The notes beneath the pieces are model-generated. The model did not search any database. It saw nothing but the letters and a program-made list of their open reading frames with translations, and had not been told where the DNA came from. Source: Apteryx mantelli (taxonomy: Eukaryota; Chordata; Aves; Apterygiformes; Apterygidae). From it: DNA of 64,000 nucleotides. Made by a program: the position numbers and the translations under genes. Location of the stretch: contig NC_089980.1 of the NCBI RefSeq assembly GCF_036417845.1, positions 54,248,501 to 54,312,500 of the forward strand. Reading direction: 5' to 3'. Positions within the stretch are counted from its first letter, which is position 1. Every line of letters begins with the position of its first letter. This document shows, piece by piece, positions 37,701 through 50,600 of the stretch.

Positions 37701-40569
37701 CATTGCTGCCTTCTCCAGCAGCTACACTAATTAAAGCTGTTCTGTTTTATACTGCTATCTATAAGCTAAAGAAGTTTTGATTTTTTACTCTGTTTTTCTC
37801 ATTGGCAGTCTGTGAACTGAAAGCATCTGTCAAAGCTTTCCCAGCAGTCAGTGGCAGTAGTTCCTGTAGTTGAGGTAAAGGCTCTGAAGAGTCTGGAGAT
37901 TGTGAGCTGGTCTGAGTTAAGTGAGCAATGCTACTGATGCTGGCCAATTCATAATGAGAATTTTTCAGTACAGAAATTCAACAATGAATATTTTTCAGTA
38001 TAAAGTCTATATTAAACTACATCTGCTGGAAACTACACTCAAACAAACAATACTCATTTTTCAGACTGGCTTTTAGAGATTGTTATTAAATGCCCTGGCT
38101 CCTTTGCATCTTATTGTCAAAGGAAGCCACTCAGAGAGCCTGGTGTTTTTGCACCAGCTGTATATGTGCTATGCCTTAGCTTGTCAGGACACTGGTTCAA
38201 GCCCTTGCCCAGGCAGGGATGCATTTAACCCTAGCAAGGACGGGGAGCTGAGGGGAAAGGATAGTGAGGAGCAGGTCTGTGGGGTGTCTCCTAGGCAGGA
38301 AATGTTGCAATGAATCAGTTCCTAGATGACTGAAAATACCAAGCTTTGCTTTGCTATTCTGACCAGTTGCAGCCAAAGTTATCCCTAGTTAGGGACAAAC
38401 GGAGTGCCTGCTGCCACAACCCAAGCTGACCCTCGCTTCTCTTTGCTAATCTATACTATGCCCTCAACCCATAACAGCAGCACTGGTTTTAGAGGAATAC
38501 AAAAGGTGTATTTACAAGGGGTCTTTTCTGGGAGGTGAAAGCCTCTCTGAACCTGAATCCCCACAGCTGCAGATAGGACACTGCTGAATGCAAACAGGGC
38601 ACACCAAATCTATCACATCCCCCCTGAATGACAGGTTATTGAACTTGGGCCTGGAGCTATACTAATGCAACCATATGACATTGGTCTGGCTTGAAGTGCA
38701 GACTTAGTGAATGTCCTCCTGCCAGCCCGATACTGCAAACATGCCTCGGGGTCTTTTCTTTCTGAAACAGGAAGGATAATACCTCCCAGATGCTTGGGAT
38801 GTTGTACAGAAAAGTTTGCAAGGCTCTCAGATGCAGCTGTGATTGTGAGCCGCATGAATATCAGCACAAATATTTTGGATAGGTAGACTACAGGTGATGA
38901 ATGTCTTTGTTAGCTTTTAGCTTACTTAGACTACTCTCTAAGTGAGAAGAATTAAAGAGATTTGCTGCTGAAAGTTTGCAAAAGCATTCATCTCTCAAAT
39001 AAAGATATATTTTGTTACAGCTAAAGGAAAGCAGTAGAAATTACAGAATGATTGATTTCACCTGTGCAAGCACAAGCTATTGCTGTGTGTAACTGGCAGC
39101 TACTTTCAGCAGTGTGAAGAGATCAATGAGAGAAGATATGAATATAAAGCAGACAAAATTGAGAATGCTAGGGCTGTGTACTGCAAATTTGTGCACATGA
39201 AATATGTGATACAATGAACAGCCAACTGAGAATTTCAGCCGTAATTTGGTAAGTCTTGAGTGGTTCTAAATAAATTGGGATAAGAGAACAGAACCAACAC
39301 TTTACAGTCATATTTCAGATGAGTTTCTCTTAATATGCACTTATAAAGAAAACATGAGCCATTATGCAGAGAGAGGATGGATAGTGATTTATGCCTTCTG
39401 AAATGATGTGGAGAAAAATTTTGGCTGAGGATGTTAACCAGTCATTGTTGTTTTAAACTAACCTCTGAACTGTTTGACCATCTTTGCAACCTCAGCACTG
39501 TCATGTGTCCTGCTCTATTTTTTTTTGCAAGTTTAGATAGCACGAGAAGGCAGCAGACTGCACAGTAACCTCTGCAAATACCTTTGCAAATTTGTGTCCC
39601 TCATCCGTGTCTGCAATTGGATACTGGTAGCCACAAATTAACCTTTTAGGGCAGTTTCTCACTTTAAAAAAATGAGGTGGATGCAAAAGTGAGGTATCCA
39701 CGCAATAAACATACTTTCAGTATTCATAGACAGTTTCAGCTGTTGAATCAGGCAGCTGGTTTCAAAAATTTGGCCATAAGGGGGAAAGGAATGGCTTTCA
39801 TGGCTGATTCAACAAATGATAACCTAATTGAACGTAGCAGCTATATTTTCAAAGGTAAATTAAAAAGACCAGGTAAGCGGCAAAGCACAACTTAGCACCA
39901 CATGACTAAACTCACATTCTATCTTCAAACAGGTTGTCCAGGCCTAAATTTCCTGTTTGGCACAGCCCCTGGCCCACGCCATCTCCCCAAAGTGTGCCCA
40001 GCCATTGGTTGGGAGAGGACTGGTTGTGGGGGCCTAAACCTGCTCGGGAACACAGCTTCCAGATTTGCTTTCCCTCATTCCAAACCCATCTCACTGTAGA
40101 TGCTTTGAAGAGACAGAACTTCTTGTCCATAAATATGACCGCCAAAAGATATTAGTACAGTGACTTTCCTTATCCATCTGTCCAGTCACAACATCAACTC
40201 TAGTGAACCTGACAGATTCACTTGTCTCTGTATTTAGAGACTTAAAAGATGATGGTTTATTTTAATAATGAATGAGATACTATCAAGAGGCCTCTGCAGG
40301 CTTCCATGTGCAATTAATAGATTTTGTTGTGTGCTGGGAGCAATATTTGCTATTTTACAGTTCTCAGGGAGCAGAGGGCATCTTTCAGGGGGCATAGTTT
40401 GAATCAGATCTCAGTCCTACTATCTCCTCCTACAGGCAGTGAAATATGTGAGCATTTTGGGCAACTGGCTAGATTACGTACAGAACGGGTAAAGCTCTCA
40501 ACAGTATGCTGCAATCTTCCCCCCATTTGCGAACACAGCACATAGTTGGTCAGGGTTTAGCATTAATTT

Positions 40570-40584
40570 AAAAAAAAAAAAAAG
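40570..40584. repeat. Poly(A) run, 15 bases
   Basis: Homopolymer after CATTAATTT. No retrocopy or SINE sequence was recognised upstream of it. Confidence 0.9.
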
Positions 40585-43412
40585 TTGCAGCACTGCTGTC
40601 AGTGGCTTTTCCAGATTATTCAGTCGTCTCTCCCAGATCCCTAATGCTCACAGGAAGTTATCTAGTTGTTCAACTGAGTTACAGGAGCCTCACTGAATAG
40701 CTTGAATGCTGTGCCATGACTCACATGTTTTCTCTCCTCCCCATTCTGCTGGTTTGCTGCCCTGACTGCATCACATATCTAAAACACTGACCTTGCAGAG
40801 GTTTACACACAGTCTTAACTTTGCATACTAGGGCATAGTCTGACTTGACCTCAGTGTGATCTTGGAAACATTTTAGCAGCAATGTAAGAGTTTATCATCA
40901 ATGCAGGAAAGTCTCCTTCTCTGTGTGCTTTTGAAAGATAATCATGCTATTGGTTCAGGCTGTTTTTTATAAGACTTTCACAGTCGGCTTTTTCAAAGAA
41001 AGCTGAGGGACTGCCCAAATCTTAGAAATAATCCCCTCAAGCCTTTAAACAAAAGGGCAATATTGACACAAGGGGCATGTATGTATAAACCAGGTAAATA
41101 ATGATAAGGGGGTAACCAGAGCAGCCAAGCTGTGGGACAGCTTTGTGTGGAAGTAGCAGGGCAAAACACTGAACTGCACCAAATATGGGGCCTGAGGCTT
41201 TTGTAGGGGATTAGATGGTGGTGGTGCCTGCAATAGCCCAGGACTGGACTTTGAATCCAGGGAAGAGTGCCCCACTCCTGTGCCCCCGTGAGATTGCTCT
41301 GTAAGTAACTTCAAAGTCCACACATAAATCTTTACTGGCATGAGGCCTTAGACTGCCCAGCCTTTGCTCCTCTGCAGCTTCCCTGTACAGAGAGGTACAA
41401 ATAAGAGAGCTTTCTTTCTTTAAAAGCTTTAGTGCTACCATAGGGAAGATAAATTATCCAGTTAATACACTCTGTTTTATACTGGTACAGTAGGTTGATT
41501 CTAGATATAGAGAAATATTATCACAGTTGCTTAAATGAAGGGTGGAAGAAGGCAATTGTGATTTCTTCTCACTAAACATCGGTAACAGAAAAGAAAAAAG
41601 AGAAGTATGTAAATATAAAACATGTGAATTCCACTGAAGGAGGATGAAAGAAGTGTCACCACAGGACAGAGCTGCTGTGCTCCCTTCCCAGCATGCTCTC
41701 TGGAAGCAGACCATAGGCTTTGCAAGGTCTGATTACATTACTGAGGGTAATCTGACCATATCAGGAACATTCCTCATCTTTATAATCTCTTAATAACAGG
41801 CTGCACACTTGTAGGGTATGCCAGGCACGTTAACTTCTGCTATAAATTACAGGAATTGCATGGTTGTTTTATTGTGCCCCAAGCACTAAATATTCCAAAA
41901 TACGAGAGCCATCCATGCTCAGTGAGGGCACAAGTATTTGCATCTTTGTGGGTCAGCTTAGAAACCATTATTAACATCAAACATAAAATTTAGCTTTTTA
42001 ATTGTAGATGTTCCTGAGAGTAAAATCCTTTCAAAACCCCCAGACAACTCCATTAATAAGCCAGGATGTAGAGGAAGCGTGGCACTGCTGCAGAGTGCAA
42101 CGTGCACTCCCTCTGAGGGCTTCAGCCTTCTGGACTAAACCTGGCTGAAGAGCAACTTAATCTAACCCCGTTTCAAATACAGACAAAATGATCATCTGGC
42201 CAAAGACAAATCACAGCCCTTAGGCAAGAAAACCATGTTCTAGTCAGAGAAGAGAGTTTATCTGGATCCCTGCAGAGCTCCAAGTCTGCAGTCAGGATCA
42301 AGGGACTACAAATGCCAAGAAAGAACAGAGAAGTGAGTTTACCTTGAACATTATAACAGTACTTTGTCTGATCCATATGTACACATAACTGGTTCTATTC
42401 ACACCATAAATGACAATAGACTTTTTTTTTAACTGGAAAATGTCAGTTTATCAAAATGGAATTTCTGTTAGAACACACCTGTTTTTGATGAATTTCACAA
42501 GACATCAGTTACAGAACAGCATTTCCAGTTCAAACCAGAGAAGGGAGGAGAAACGCTCACACCAGAACAGCAAATAGCCCAGAAGTGACACCGCTCACCT
42601 TGGCCAACAGCAGAAAGTTTCCGTGAATTAATTTAATCAAAACCACTACATAATGGCTTTTGCCCTGAGCTTTAATACCCTCTGGAACAGGATGTAGCTG
42701 GGCAGGATGAACCAGGATGAGAGGCAATACACAAATACCGGAGGACCAGACTCCAATTCTTGACCTGCCTGTATGAAACCTGGGTCCTGAAGCTGAGTCC
42801 CTAACACCACATGGGAGTGCCCTTGCCACTAGTTTATCAGCAGTTTTGCACGTCCCCTTTTATCTTCCTTCTGAAAAGCCCATCAAAGCCAACCACAACC
42901 CAGGAACAAATACAACTAGGCTACAAAAGAAAGAAAAATTCTTTAAAAACAAATCTAAATAATTAACCTTTTCTGTTCTACCTACCCTAAAATGGTGCTG
43001 AATCAGCCAAACCTCACCCCTTGATTTATTTCAGGAAGGACAAAAACAAAACAAGTTGAAAAAAGGGCATCCTGTGCCATGGAGATAGATTTCAGGTAGC
43101 AGGGAAGAGCACAGACCCAGCAGTGGTGCATCTGCTCTATTGCTCTTTCAGAAAACACTTCTTCACAGTCAGTATTTCACTAGCAAATGAGATCAGCCTT
43201 GTGTAGCCTTCTCCAAAACACTTGGCTCCAGGTGTAAACTTGGGCACTTGAGGAGGAGTAGAGTCAAAGAATGCAAAATAAATGAGGTGATTAGTTTGCA
43301 GAAGGAAGCCATCTGATTCATCTGGAATGGGATTTTCAGAAAGAGATCTAGATATTAATCTCTGGTGATCCTCTGGGGAGCATCTAGCACAGATCTCCTG
43401 TTATACTACATT

Positions 43413-43425
43413 AAAAAAAAAAAAA
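43413..43425. repeat. Poly(A) run, 13 bases
   Basis: Homopolymer with no recognisable element attached. Confidence 0.9.
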
Positions 43426-45506
43426 GGAGAGAGTGAATTTAATATTATAGTAATCAATCTAAATAGGCTATTGTAAACTTTAGGAGGCCTATCTAGCATA
43501 GCATTCATAATGATCATTTAATAGGCTTGGTTACAACCCATATTCAGTCTTTCTGGTCCTAACCTATTTCCTTTCAGCTGTCTAATAGCTTCCTGAAAGG
43601 TGTGACAATATTTTGCCTTCCCAGTTCAAAACCTGCTTTTTGTTTATTAGTTAATTTAATAGGAGCCTCAGGTAGTTCTCCTTTGTAAAAAATGCATTGG
43701 CAATCCCAGCTGCAAAGGCAGCCCTTGCACATTACAGCTCTGCTTTCTTATTAAGGTACCTTATAGCTGTTCAACACAAGGTAAAGAGCCTGTGCTGCTG
43801 CATTCCTGTTCCATCAACACTGCATATGCTTTGTTATTAGAATGTCTGTCTCCCTTTGGAGGCAACTTGAAGGGTCCTAAACACTTATATTATTTTTGCA
43901 CCAGGACATATAGAGCAGGTCTAAAGTTGCTGAGAACCTCTCTGCTTTTGGAGCTTCTGCTCAGTGGAGCCACTCCGCCTGTAGGAAGAGACACCCTGGC
44001 GTATTTACTACTGAAGCAAGTGGGAATATGTGTGGATGTGCCCTTGCCAGACCACATGGATGAGAGGTTGAGCTATGCTGAGTTGTCACATACACTTGAA
44101 GAGGGAGCTCTGGAGTTGAGCTGAGGCATCCTGCTGAGTGGGAGTGTGAGGGTTTCCAGTGTGTGCTTTGGAGAGCAGATTCACAAATGCACTTAGCTGA
44201 GTTGCTTAAATCTCATTGGGAACCCAATGAAACGGTACCCAGAGACTTGAAAAATACATGTCAATGATGGGCTAAGGTGGGGGGAACATGAACATATCTT
44301 TTAAGAGGGGTCTATTAGGCAGCTGAAAGGAAATAAGTAAGGACTGGTAAGGAGATAGTTTTGCATGGTGCTGCTCCAGCCAGAAGGACCTTGTTGAGTC
44401 TTTCTCTTTCTGTGAAGACTCTCAGCATGGGTGGCCACTGACAGGCAAGTACATGTGCAGTAAGGACAAGATTTTAGGCACCTAGAAGATAAGCAAGTGG
44501 CCTAATTTAGTAATCTTATTTGTCATTGGGGAGAGACAGTCACCTTCAACTTGGAAGCCTACCTTAAGGCTGTATCACTCTTTGGAGTTATGTGCATTTC
44601 CCTGAATATAGAGAGACCACATGGTTAATTTTTCCATGATTAAGGTTAGGTACCACTTGCCTTAGTTTATTTCATACAAAATGAAAGAACTGCCAAAGTG
44701 TGGAGATGTCTTTGGACGCTGGGGTGGATCTCAACTAGCAAAGTGTGCGTGCATAGCTGCATAGTTTTTTGAAAGGACTCAGGTAATATTTAGGCTCATA
44801 AGGAAGTGCCAGTTCTTCCCAAGGGCTCAGAAGGCAGCTTCTCTGGCTGTCCCACTTAAAGGTATTTTAAAAAGTCCTGAACTGCAGGGCTTTCTGAAGC
44901 AGGTTCTCCTTCAGGGATTTTGGTATCTACCTAATATCCCCCAATCCTCTCCTGAAGACCCAAGCAGGAAAGTTTGGCTGGCTTGAAAGGAATACAGCAG
45001 AGAGGCAAAACATATTGTTTATTTTGAAAAGTTACAGGGTGGTAATGATTTAGTTGTGTGCTTGCTTGCCTTTTCCTGAGGCAGATCAAGTATTTTTAAA
45101 AGCTGAAATTTCATTTAGTGATAGAAGTGTTGGCCTGGGTAAGTTTTACTCAGTCATAATCGCAAAGGACATTCTTCATGGAATATATATTTTTTAAGAA
45201 GTTTGGCAATGAATGTCATATACTATGTATCAATTGAATGTCAACTTATGGAGATTATGTAGGAAAAATCTTATTTATGTGATTTATGTGTTTAAATTGT
45301 AGAGGCAAAGCATAATAAATGAAACCAAATTCATATGAAATTTTAGTGAGATAAAGATTTTGGTATGAAATATACAATTTGAATGCTCCAAACATTCTAT
45401 TCTGCTTTGTAATTACATCAGTCACTTCCTTCCCCTGTGTCCATGACATCGGGAAAACAAACTTTGCATGAATAAACAAAATTTAGTTTGTGTCTATAAA
45501 CCTACA

Positions 45507-45610
45507 GTGTATATATGCGTGTGTGTGTGTGTGTGTGTGTGTGTATGTATATGTATATATACGTATACACACACACACACATATATATACACACATGCAT
45601 ATATATATAT
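45507..45610. repeat. TG/TA/CA compound microsatellite forming an inverted repeat
   Basis: Alternating purine-pyrimidine tract: about 13 GT units (45519-45544), TA-rich centre, 7 AC units (45567-45580), then more TATA and ACAC units and an AT run to 45610. Because the GT arm is complementary to the AC arm around the central ATATACGTAT, one strand can fold into a long hairpin, and the whole tract has Z-DNA potential. Confidence 0.95.
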
Positions 45611-47329
45611 TTATTTACACAAATACTTTGAAAACAATGAATAAGTTTAATACAAATTTTGCATGGATTGTTGAATAATAAGTATTAAAATGCAGAACTC
45701 ATATACATGTGTACATATAACTGTTTCAAGCTAAAAAATGACTGCTGGCTCTGGTCCAGGATGGGCAGTATATCTAGACAGAGAGTTTCCATGTGTAATA
45801 GAAGCTTTTCTCTGTCAAGTTGATTTAAAAACTGCGGCTGCTCTTTGAAGCTTCTGTATTTCTTGGAAAAATCATTATAATCGCAGTACGGTGTTTTATA
45901 TTTGAATAACAGTAGTGCATTCTAAAATTTTGTTGCTCACGTGACTTCCTATGACTATTACACAGAATACAACAAAGATTTTTGGTAGAATTTGGAACCC
46001 ATAAAAAGGGGCAGATGTTTCAAATTACTTTGCAGGTTGTATGCAGAAGATTTTTTAATTTCCTTAATAAAGCATGTTTCTCTGCAGTAGTCCCATGAAA
46101 GCCATTTTTTTTTTAAGGGTCTTACTTAATAGAGCTTTAGTGGAGTTCTAAACAGTGTATAAACCCTGGACCAGATTTGCAAAGGTTGTTTTATGTAAAT
46201 TAGGAATTTTGTAGCTGTTCCTTTTGCAGGTCATTATGGAAGAATAAAAATTGGTGTGACTGTTTTTTGGTTTTGACAAATTCTAGTAGATAACATTTTT
46301 CCAAACTAAAAGATGTCTCTCCTCTTCCACTATTTTATTTCCCACCTTCATACCCTATATCTTTTTTTACCAGAACTTTAATAAACTAATTGATATCTTG
46401 ATGATATTTTCCTATTACTTCTTCCCCTCAATATTGTTATTTATCCTTTTCCATTTATATTCCCCCTAACACACATTCTACTCCCACTTTTGTCCCAGTG
46501 GTTTCAGAATTTCTCTTTTTTGAAAGTGTAATACAGTGAGAGGTAATGAAAATGAAACCTACCACTCTCTGACTTTCAAAACTTTTAACCCTCCCCAGCC
46601 TCACTCAAGCCCAAACTTCTGATACAAATTTGAGCTTTCCCAAAATTGGAGACTCTTTAAAGATAGGATTTCAGTTTTTACGATCTGTATTTTGCCATAC
46701 ACAAGATCCAATAGACCCTGTTTCCATAGTCGATATAAATGAAAAAGCCATACTGTACTGGTAACATATCTAGAATAGTTCTTACAGTCTTAAACTGCCA
46801 GCTTATTTTAACGTACTTAAATACGCTATACCTATTAGGATTAATATTGCTATCCCAGTACCCTGGCTGATTCATGATCAGGGTGTGTGAGCTTTCATAA
46901 CATTTAGGAGAAGGATCAAGTGACTTTATATGTATCCAGCTTGTCCATTCAAGTTCTTGATTTTTTTCTAAAAGAGCTGCTTGTATAAATATCACATCTC
47001 AATGCAGCAAAGCTGAACTCTAATTGGTTTGCTTGTAAATATGGTGTAAATTACAGTTTTAATTGTTCATGTCTTTTGTAGAACTGTACTTCAAAATATT
47101 TCACATTAAAACTAGCAGAGAAAAGGAGTCAATGCATGAAGAAGTAGGAAGTAAGGTTCTGAAACCTTATTTATATGCATCAGAATAATTACTCCAGTAT
47201 GTAAAAGTGTTTCTCTTCGAGCTAAATATTTTCTTTTCCAATGCAATGTTAAAACAAACAGAATATATATGTTTTTGATCTTATTGTTGATTAAGAAAAC
47301 CCTCCTAAAACCCTGAACCAGACCTCAGA
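45611..47329. other. AT-rich intergenic DNA
   Basis: No repeat, exon or RNA gene recognised between the compound microsatellite and the candidate enhancer. Confidence 0.6.
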
Positions 47330-47660
47330 GGCATCATTGTGCGGTGACAAAAGCTTTTTATTGCTAATTGTAAAAGCAAGGCAGTCTCCAGCAGAGAGAT
47401 GCTTGGTGGCTGACTGATGCCTTGACAGATAAAAGACAATCAGTGCAACACTCCAGAATTACCGGAAAAACAAAAGATGCTTAATTTACAAACAACAGCC
47501 AGGCATCCATTCAGCAATACTATTATGTTCTGGAAAAGACTCTGTGCCATCTAGACATACAGTGAGCTCGCTAAAAGTAGGGAAAGAGTTGGGCTTGTTT
47601 GTGAGTGGGCAAATAATGCGGGAATGGCCGTGACACTCATTAAAAGCCCTGAACCTTTCT
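47330..47660. promoter_or_regulatory. Candidate enhancer-like motif cluster
   Basis: Contains a RUNX-type TGCGGT (47340-47345), TTTATTGCTAATTG just after it, overlapping TGACAG (47423-47428) and AGATAA (47427-47432), ACAATCAG close by, and an ETS-type CCGGAA (47462-47467). There is no recognisable repeat and no long reading frame. The dense and varied motif content is what one expects of a conserved vertebrate enhancer, but conservation cannot be tested here. Confidence 0.3.
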
Positions 47661-50600
47661 TTCCTTGCTGGGCTGGGACTGTAGTGTTTGCACAGTGGGC
47701 TTCAGCGTCAGTGTAGAGGTGAATTGTGTCAACTCAGAGATTCAGAACTATTTTAAAGAATTTTCAACTCCCTGTTTGTTGAAATGGGACTAGTGGGAGC
47801 TCCAGTCATTCGGGCTTCACCACACTCGAATGGGGAGAGTGTTACCAAGTGAAACTACCAGCAGAGTTAATAGGTGAGTCGTGAGCCATCATGAGCCATC
47901 ATGACATTGGGGGACACAGAGCAAATGTCCAAAATTTAACGGTGGTTTTGAAACTGCCCAGGACCTTAATACTAACAGGCTGCAGTTTAAGGCTCTTTTT
48001 CTTTTGAATTTAAAACTCACAGTAACAGCACTGCTGGAGATGAACATGCATGATCGTGTCCCCAGCCAAGACCAAGCATTCCTGAAGCAGTGAGTTGAAT
48101 CCAAGTTAGGTATGTTTATTTACCCCCCTGAGACCCTCTCTTCTCCCTTCAGCAACCCCTTAATGTTACTATTTGCCTGCTAACTGGAACATGTAGCCTC
48201 AGGCAGGACCTCGGAGAGACAGATGCAAGTCGAGAGGCCAAGAGGGGCTCTGCCCCTGGCCCTGTGGCATGTGAGGGATGGGCCCAGGTGGATGCTGGGG
48301 ATGGGGGACAGCCCCACCGGCTGGCAGCCCCACAGCCAAGTGTCCTCCCAGGGTCACTGGCCAGGAGGCCTTGAGATGGAAATGAGGGGGAAGACAGTGG
48401 GCAACTCTGGAAATGTTTTCCGGGGAGATCCTTCTGAACATGGGGAGTAACATGAGAAAGGTTGTGGATGCCGAAAATTTAGGAAACAGCTGAAAGAGAC
48501 CAGGATGGAAAGGTCTCTGGGAGCTGGAGCTGGCTTGTTCACAGTGCACAAGAAATGCTGGGTAGGGCAGAGATGGGCTGTGAAGAGCCATCACACCAGC
48601 ACCGAAAATGCAGAGTCTCAGTGCGCAGCAGTGTCACTGCTGTCGATTGTTTTACTAGCCCTTTTGCTTTTACTCTCCCTCCAGCCTCTCTGGACTCTGT
48701 TGTCTCAGTGAGTGTTGAGGTTTGCTGTGCAGATATTTGCAGTTTGTGGTGTTATTTGTCCCTGTTGAACACAGAAAGAGGAGGAGATGCATAAAGGTCC
48801 TAATCCATTAAAAGTTACATGCATAACAAAAAAACTTGCTGCAGCACTTGCTGACTGCGTGATTAAAGTGCCTTTTAGTTTGCCGGTGCAGAATGAAGCA
48901 CTGTGATGGAGACTGGTATATCTAAGAGCTTGTAATGGAACCAGTCACAGATTTGTCCAGAAAAGGGGGAAAAAACCAACATACAAACCTGACTGACCTC
49001 AGCATGAAATCACACCAGCTGGGGGAAAAGAACAGGGGTGCTTGAGCTGAAAAGTCACATGAGCAATATTAACATAATAATAAATTACTGACTGAGCTGA
49101 CGTTTGCTTATCCCAGACACCCTCCATCTAGTGAGATGGCACAGCTGATCAACAAACTGCTTCTTCCCAATTGCCCCAAGTAGGTATGGATTTTCTTTAC
49201 TGTGATTTCCATGTTCTGTGGGATACTCAGGAGAAATGGCAAATTTCAGGCAGAATGGTGCTGTCTTCAGAGCTGAGCTAAGCTACAAGCAGTGACCTTT
49301 TGACCATGTTTTTAACACTGTGCTGGAATGTACATTGAACAAAGAGAGCGGTTTCTGTGAAAACAGGTGCATTTGAACTGGTCAGACAAATAGAGACTCA
49401 GGAACAAAATGTAAAAGCTGGAGAGATTCCTGCCAGACCCCCTGGGTAGGCAGCTTTCAGCTGAGACCAGAGGAAGCTATCTCTTGCATAAGATACAGTT
49501 CAGTCCTGTGGCACCCTATAGCTGAATGACCTGCCATCAAAAGCTACCCTTCTCCTCTGGCATGCAGGAAAAGTGTCCTTTCCCATTCATATGTACACTA
49601 AGAGCTCACAGAACTTGCAGAAACTTGCTCTGAAGTTTGTTGTTATTTTTTCTTTAACTTTAAACAATATATGAATTACATTTCAGAGCTGAAACAAATA
49701 CAGCAATGCCACTGTCAAAAGCATTCAACTATTTCTCTTATGAGTTAAGAAAATGCATCTCTTACTAAAGGAAAAAGAATGTATGTTACCTTTATTCAGC
49801 CCACCCAACTAAGTTTCCTGCTGGGAAAAACCCTGTCTCTGAGGCCATAAGCTTTTCCCTTTAAACTTCTTTTCTTCAAAGTTTGCTTTTAGTTTTTACT
49901 GTAAAATGTCTAGAAAAGTCAAATGGCTTAAAAAACTGATTAAGTGAGTATGTGTGCATGCATGAATGGATTTAGTTTATTTATTTACATATTTAGTGTC
50001 AGCAAATGAAAGACAAGCGGTACTTCATATTTATAGTCTATTTTCACATGGACATTAATGATAGGAATTCTGGCTAGACTACATGGAACTCTGTAATTAG
50101 GTAAATCTGCAGAGATTTGATGGCTTGCTTCCTTCTTGTCCTGCATCTTGTAATTCATACTACTGCAAATAGAATATGAAACAGGTCAGAAACATGAAGG
50201 CATTAGAATAGTAGTGGTTTTGGAGAGGTCCCTGTGAAACGGACACTTTCTCTGTTGATAGGGTATTTCTAGGGCTAGCAGGCATCTGGGCTACCAAAGA
50301 CATGCTCTCTGGCTTTACTCAGCAATGTTGTATGGGTGGGGAATGAAGCTGTGGTCATGCCTTGGATTTTGTTTCTGGGCAACCTTGACAGAGCTGCAGA
50401 TCTCCCATGGTCTTTCAGGGAAAATTTGATTTTTTGATGTTTGCTCTTTTACCCTGAATTAAAGATTCATTTAACTGTTATTCAGGCAGGATTTGAAAGT
50501 CTCTTTTATTTCTTTTGTCTAGGTAAAGAATTGAAGTTTTCACTCTTCTGTTTTCGGAACAGTGTAGAGTCATATGAAAAACAGTCATTTTAAAAATCAG

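Larger units (their letters stand above)
34711..45506. other. Long intergenic stretch, nothing recognised beyond poly(A) runs
   Basis: Frames of up to 121 codons (35073-35438) and 110 codons (43792-44124) have no domain or exon-like flanks that I could defend. Some decayed repeats probably remain undetected by eye. Confidence 0.5.

Noticed and set aside
40570..40584. Poly(A) run as a possible retrocopy tail
   Set aside because: No gene-like sequence and no target-site duplication seen next to it.
45490..45678. 62-codon frame with Cys-Val, Tyr-Val and His-Thr runs
   Set aside because: It is a translation of the GT/TA/CA microsatellite.
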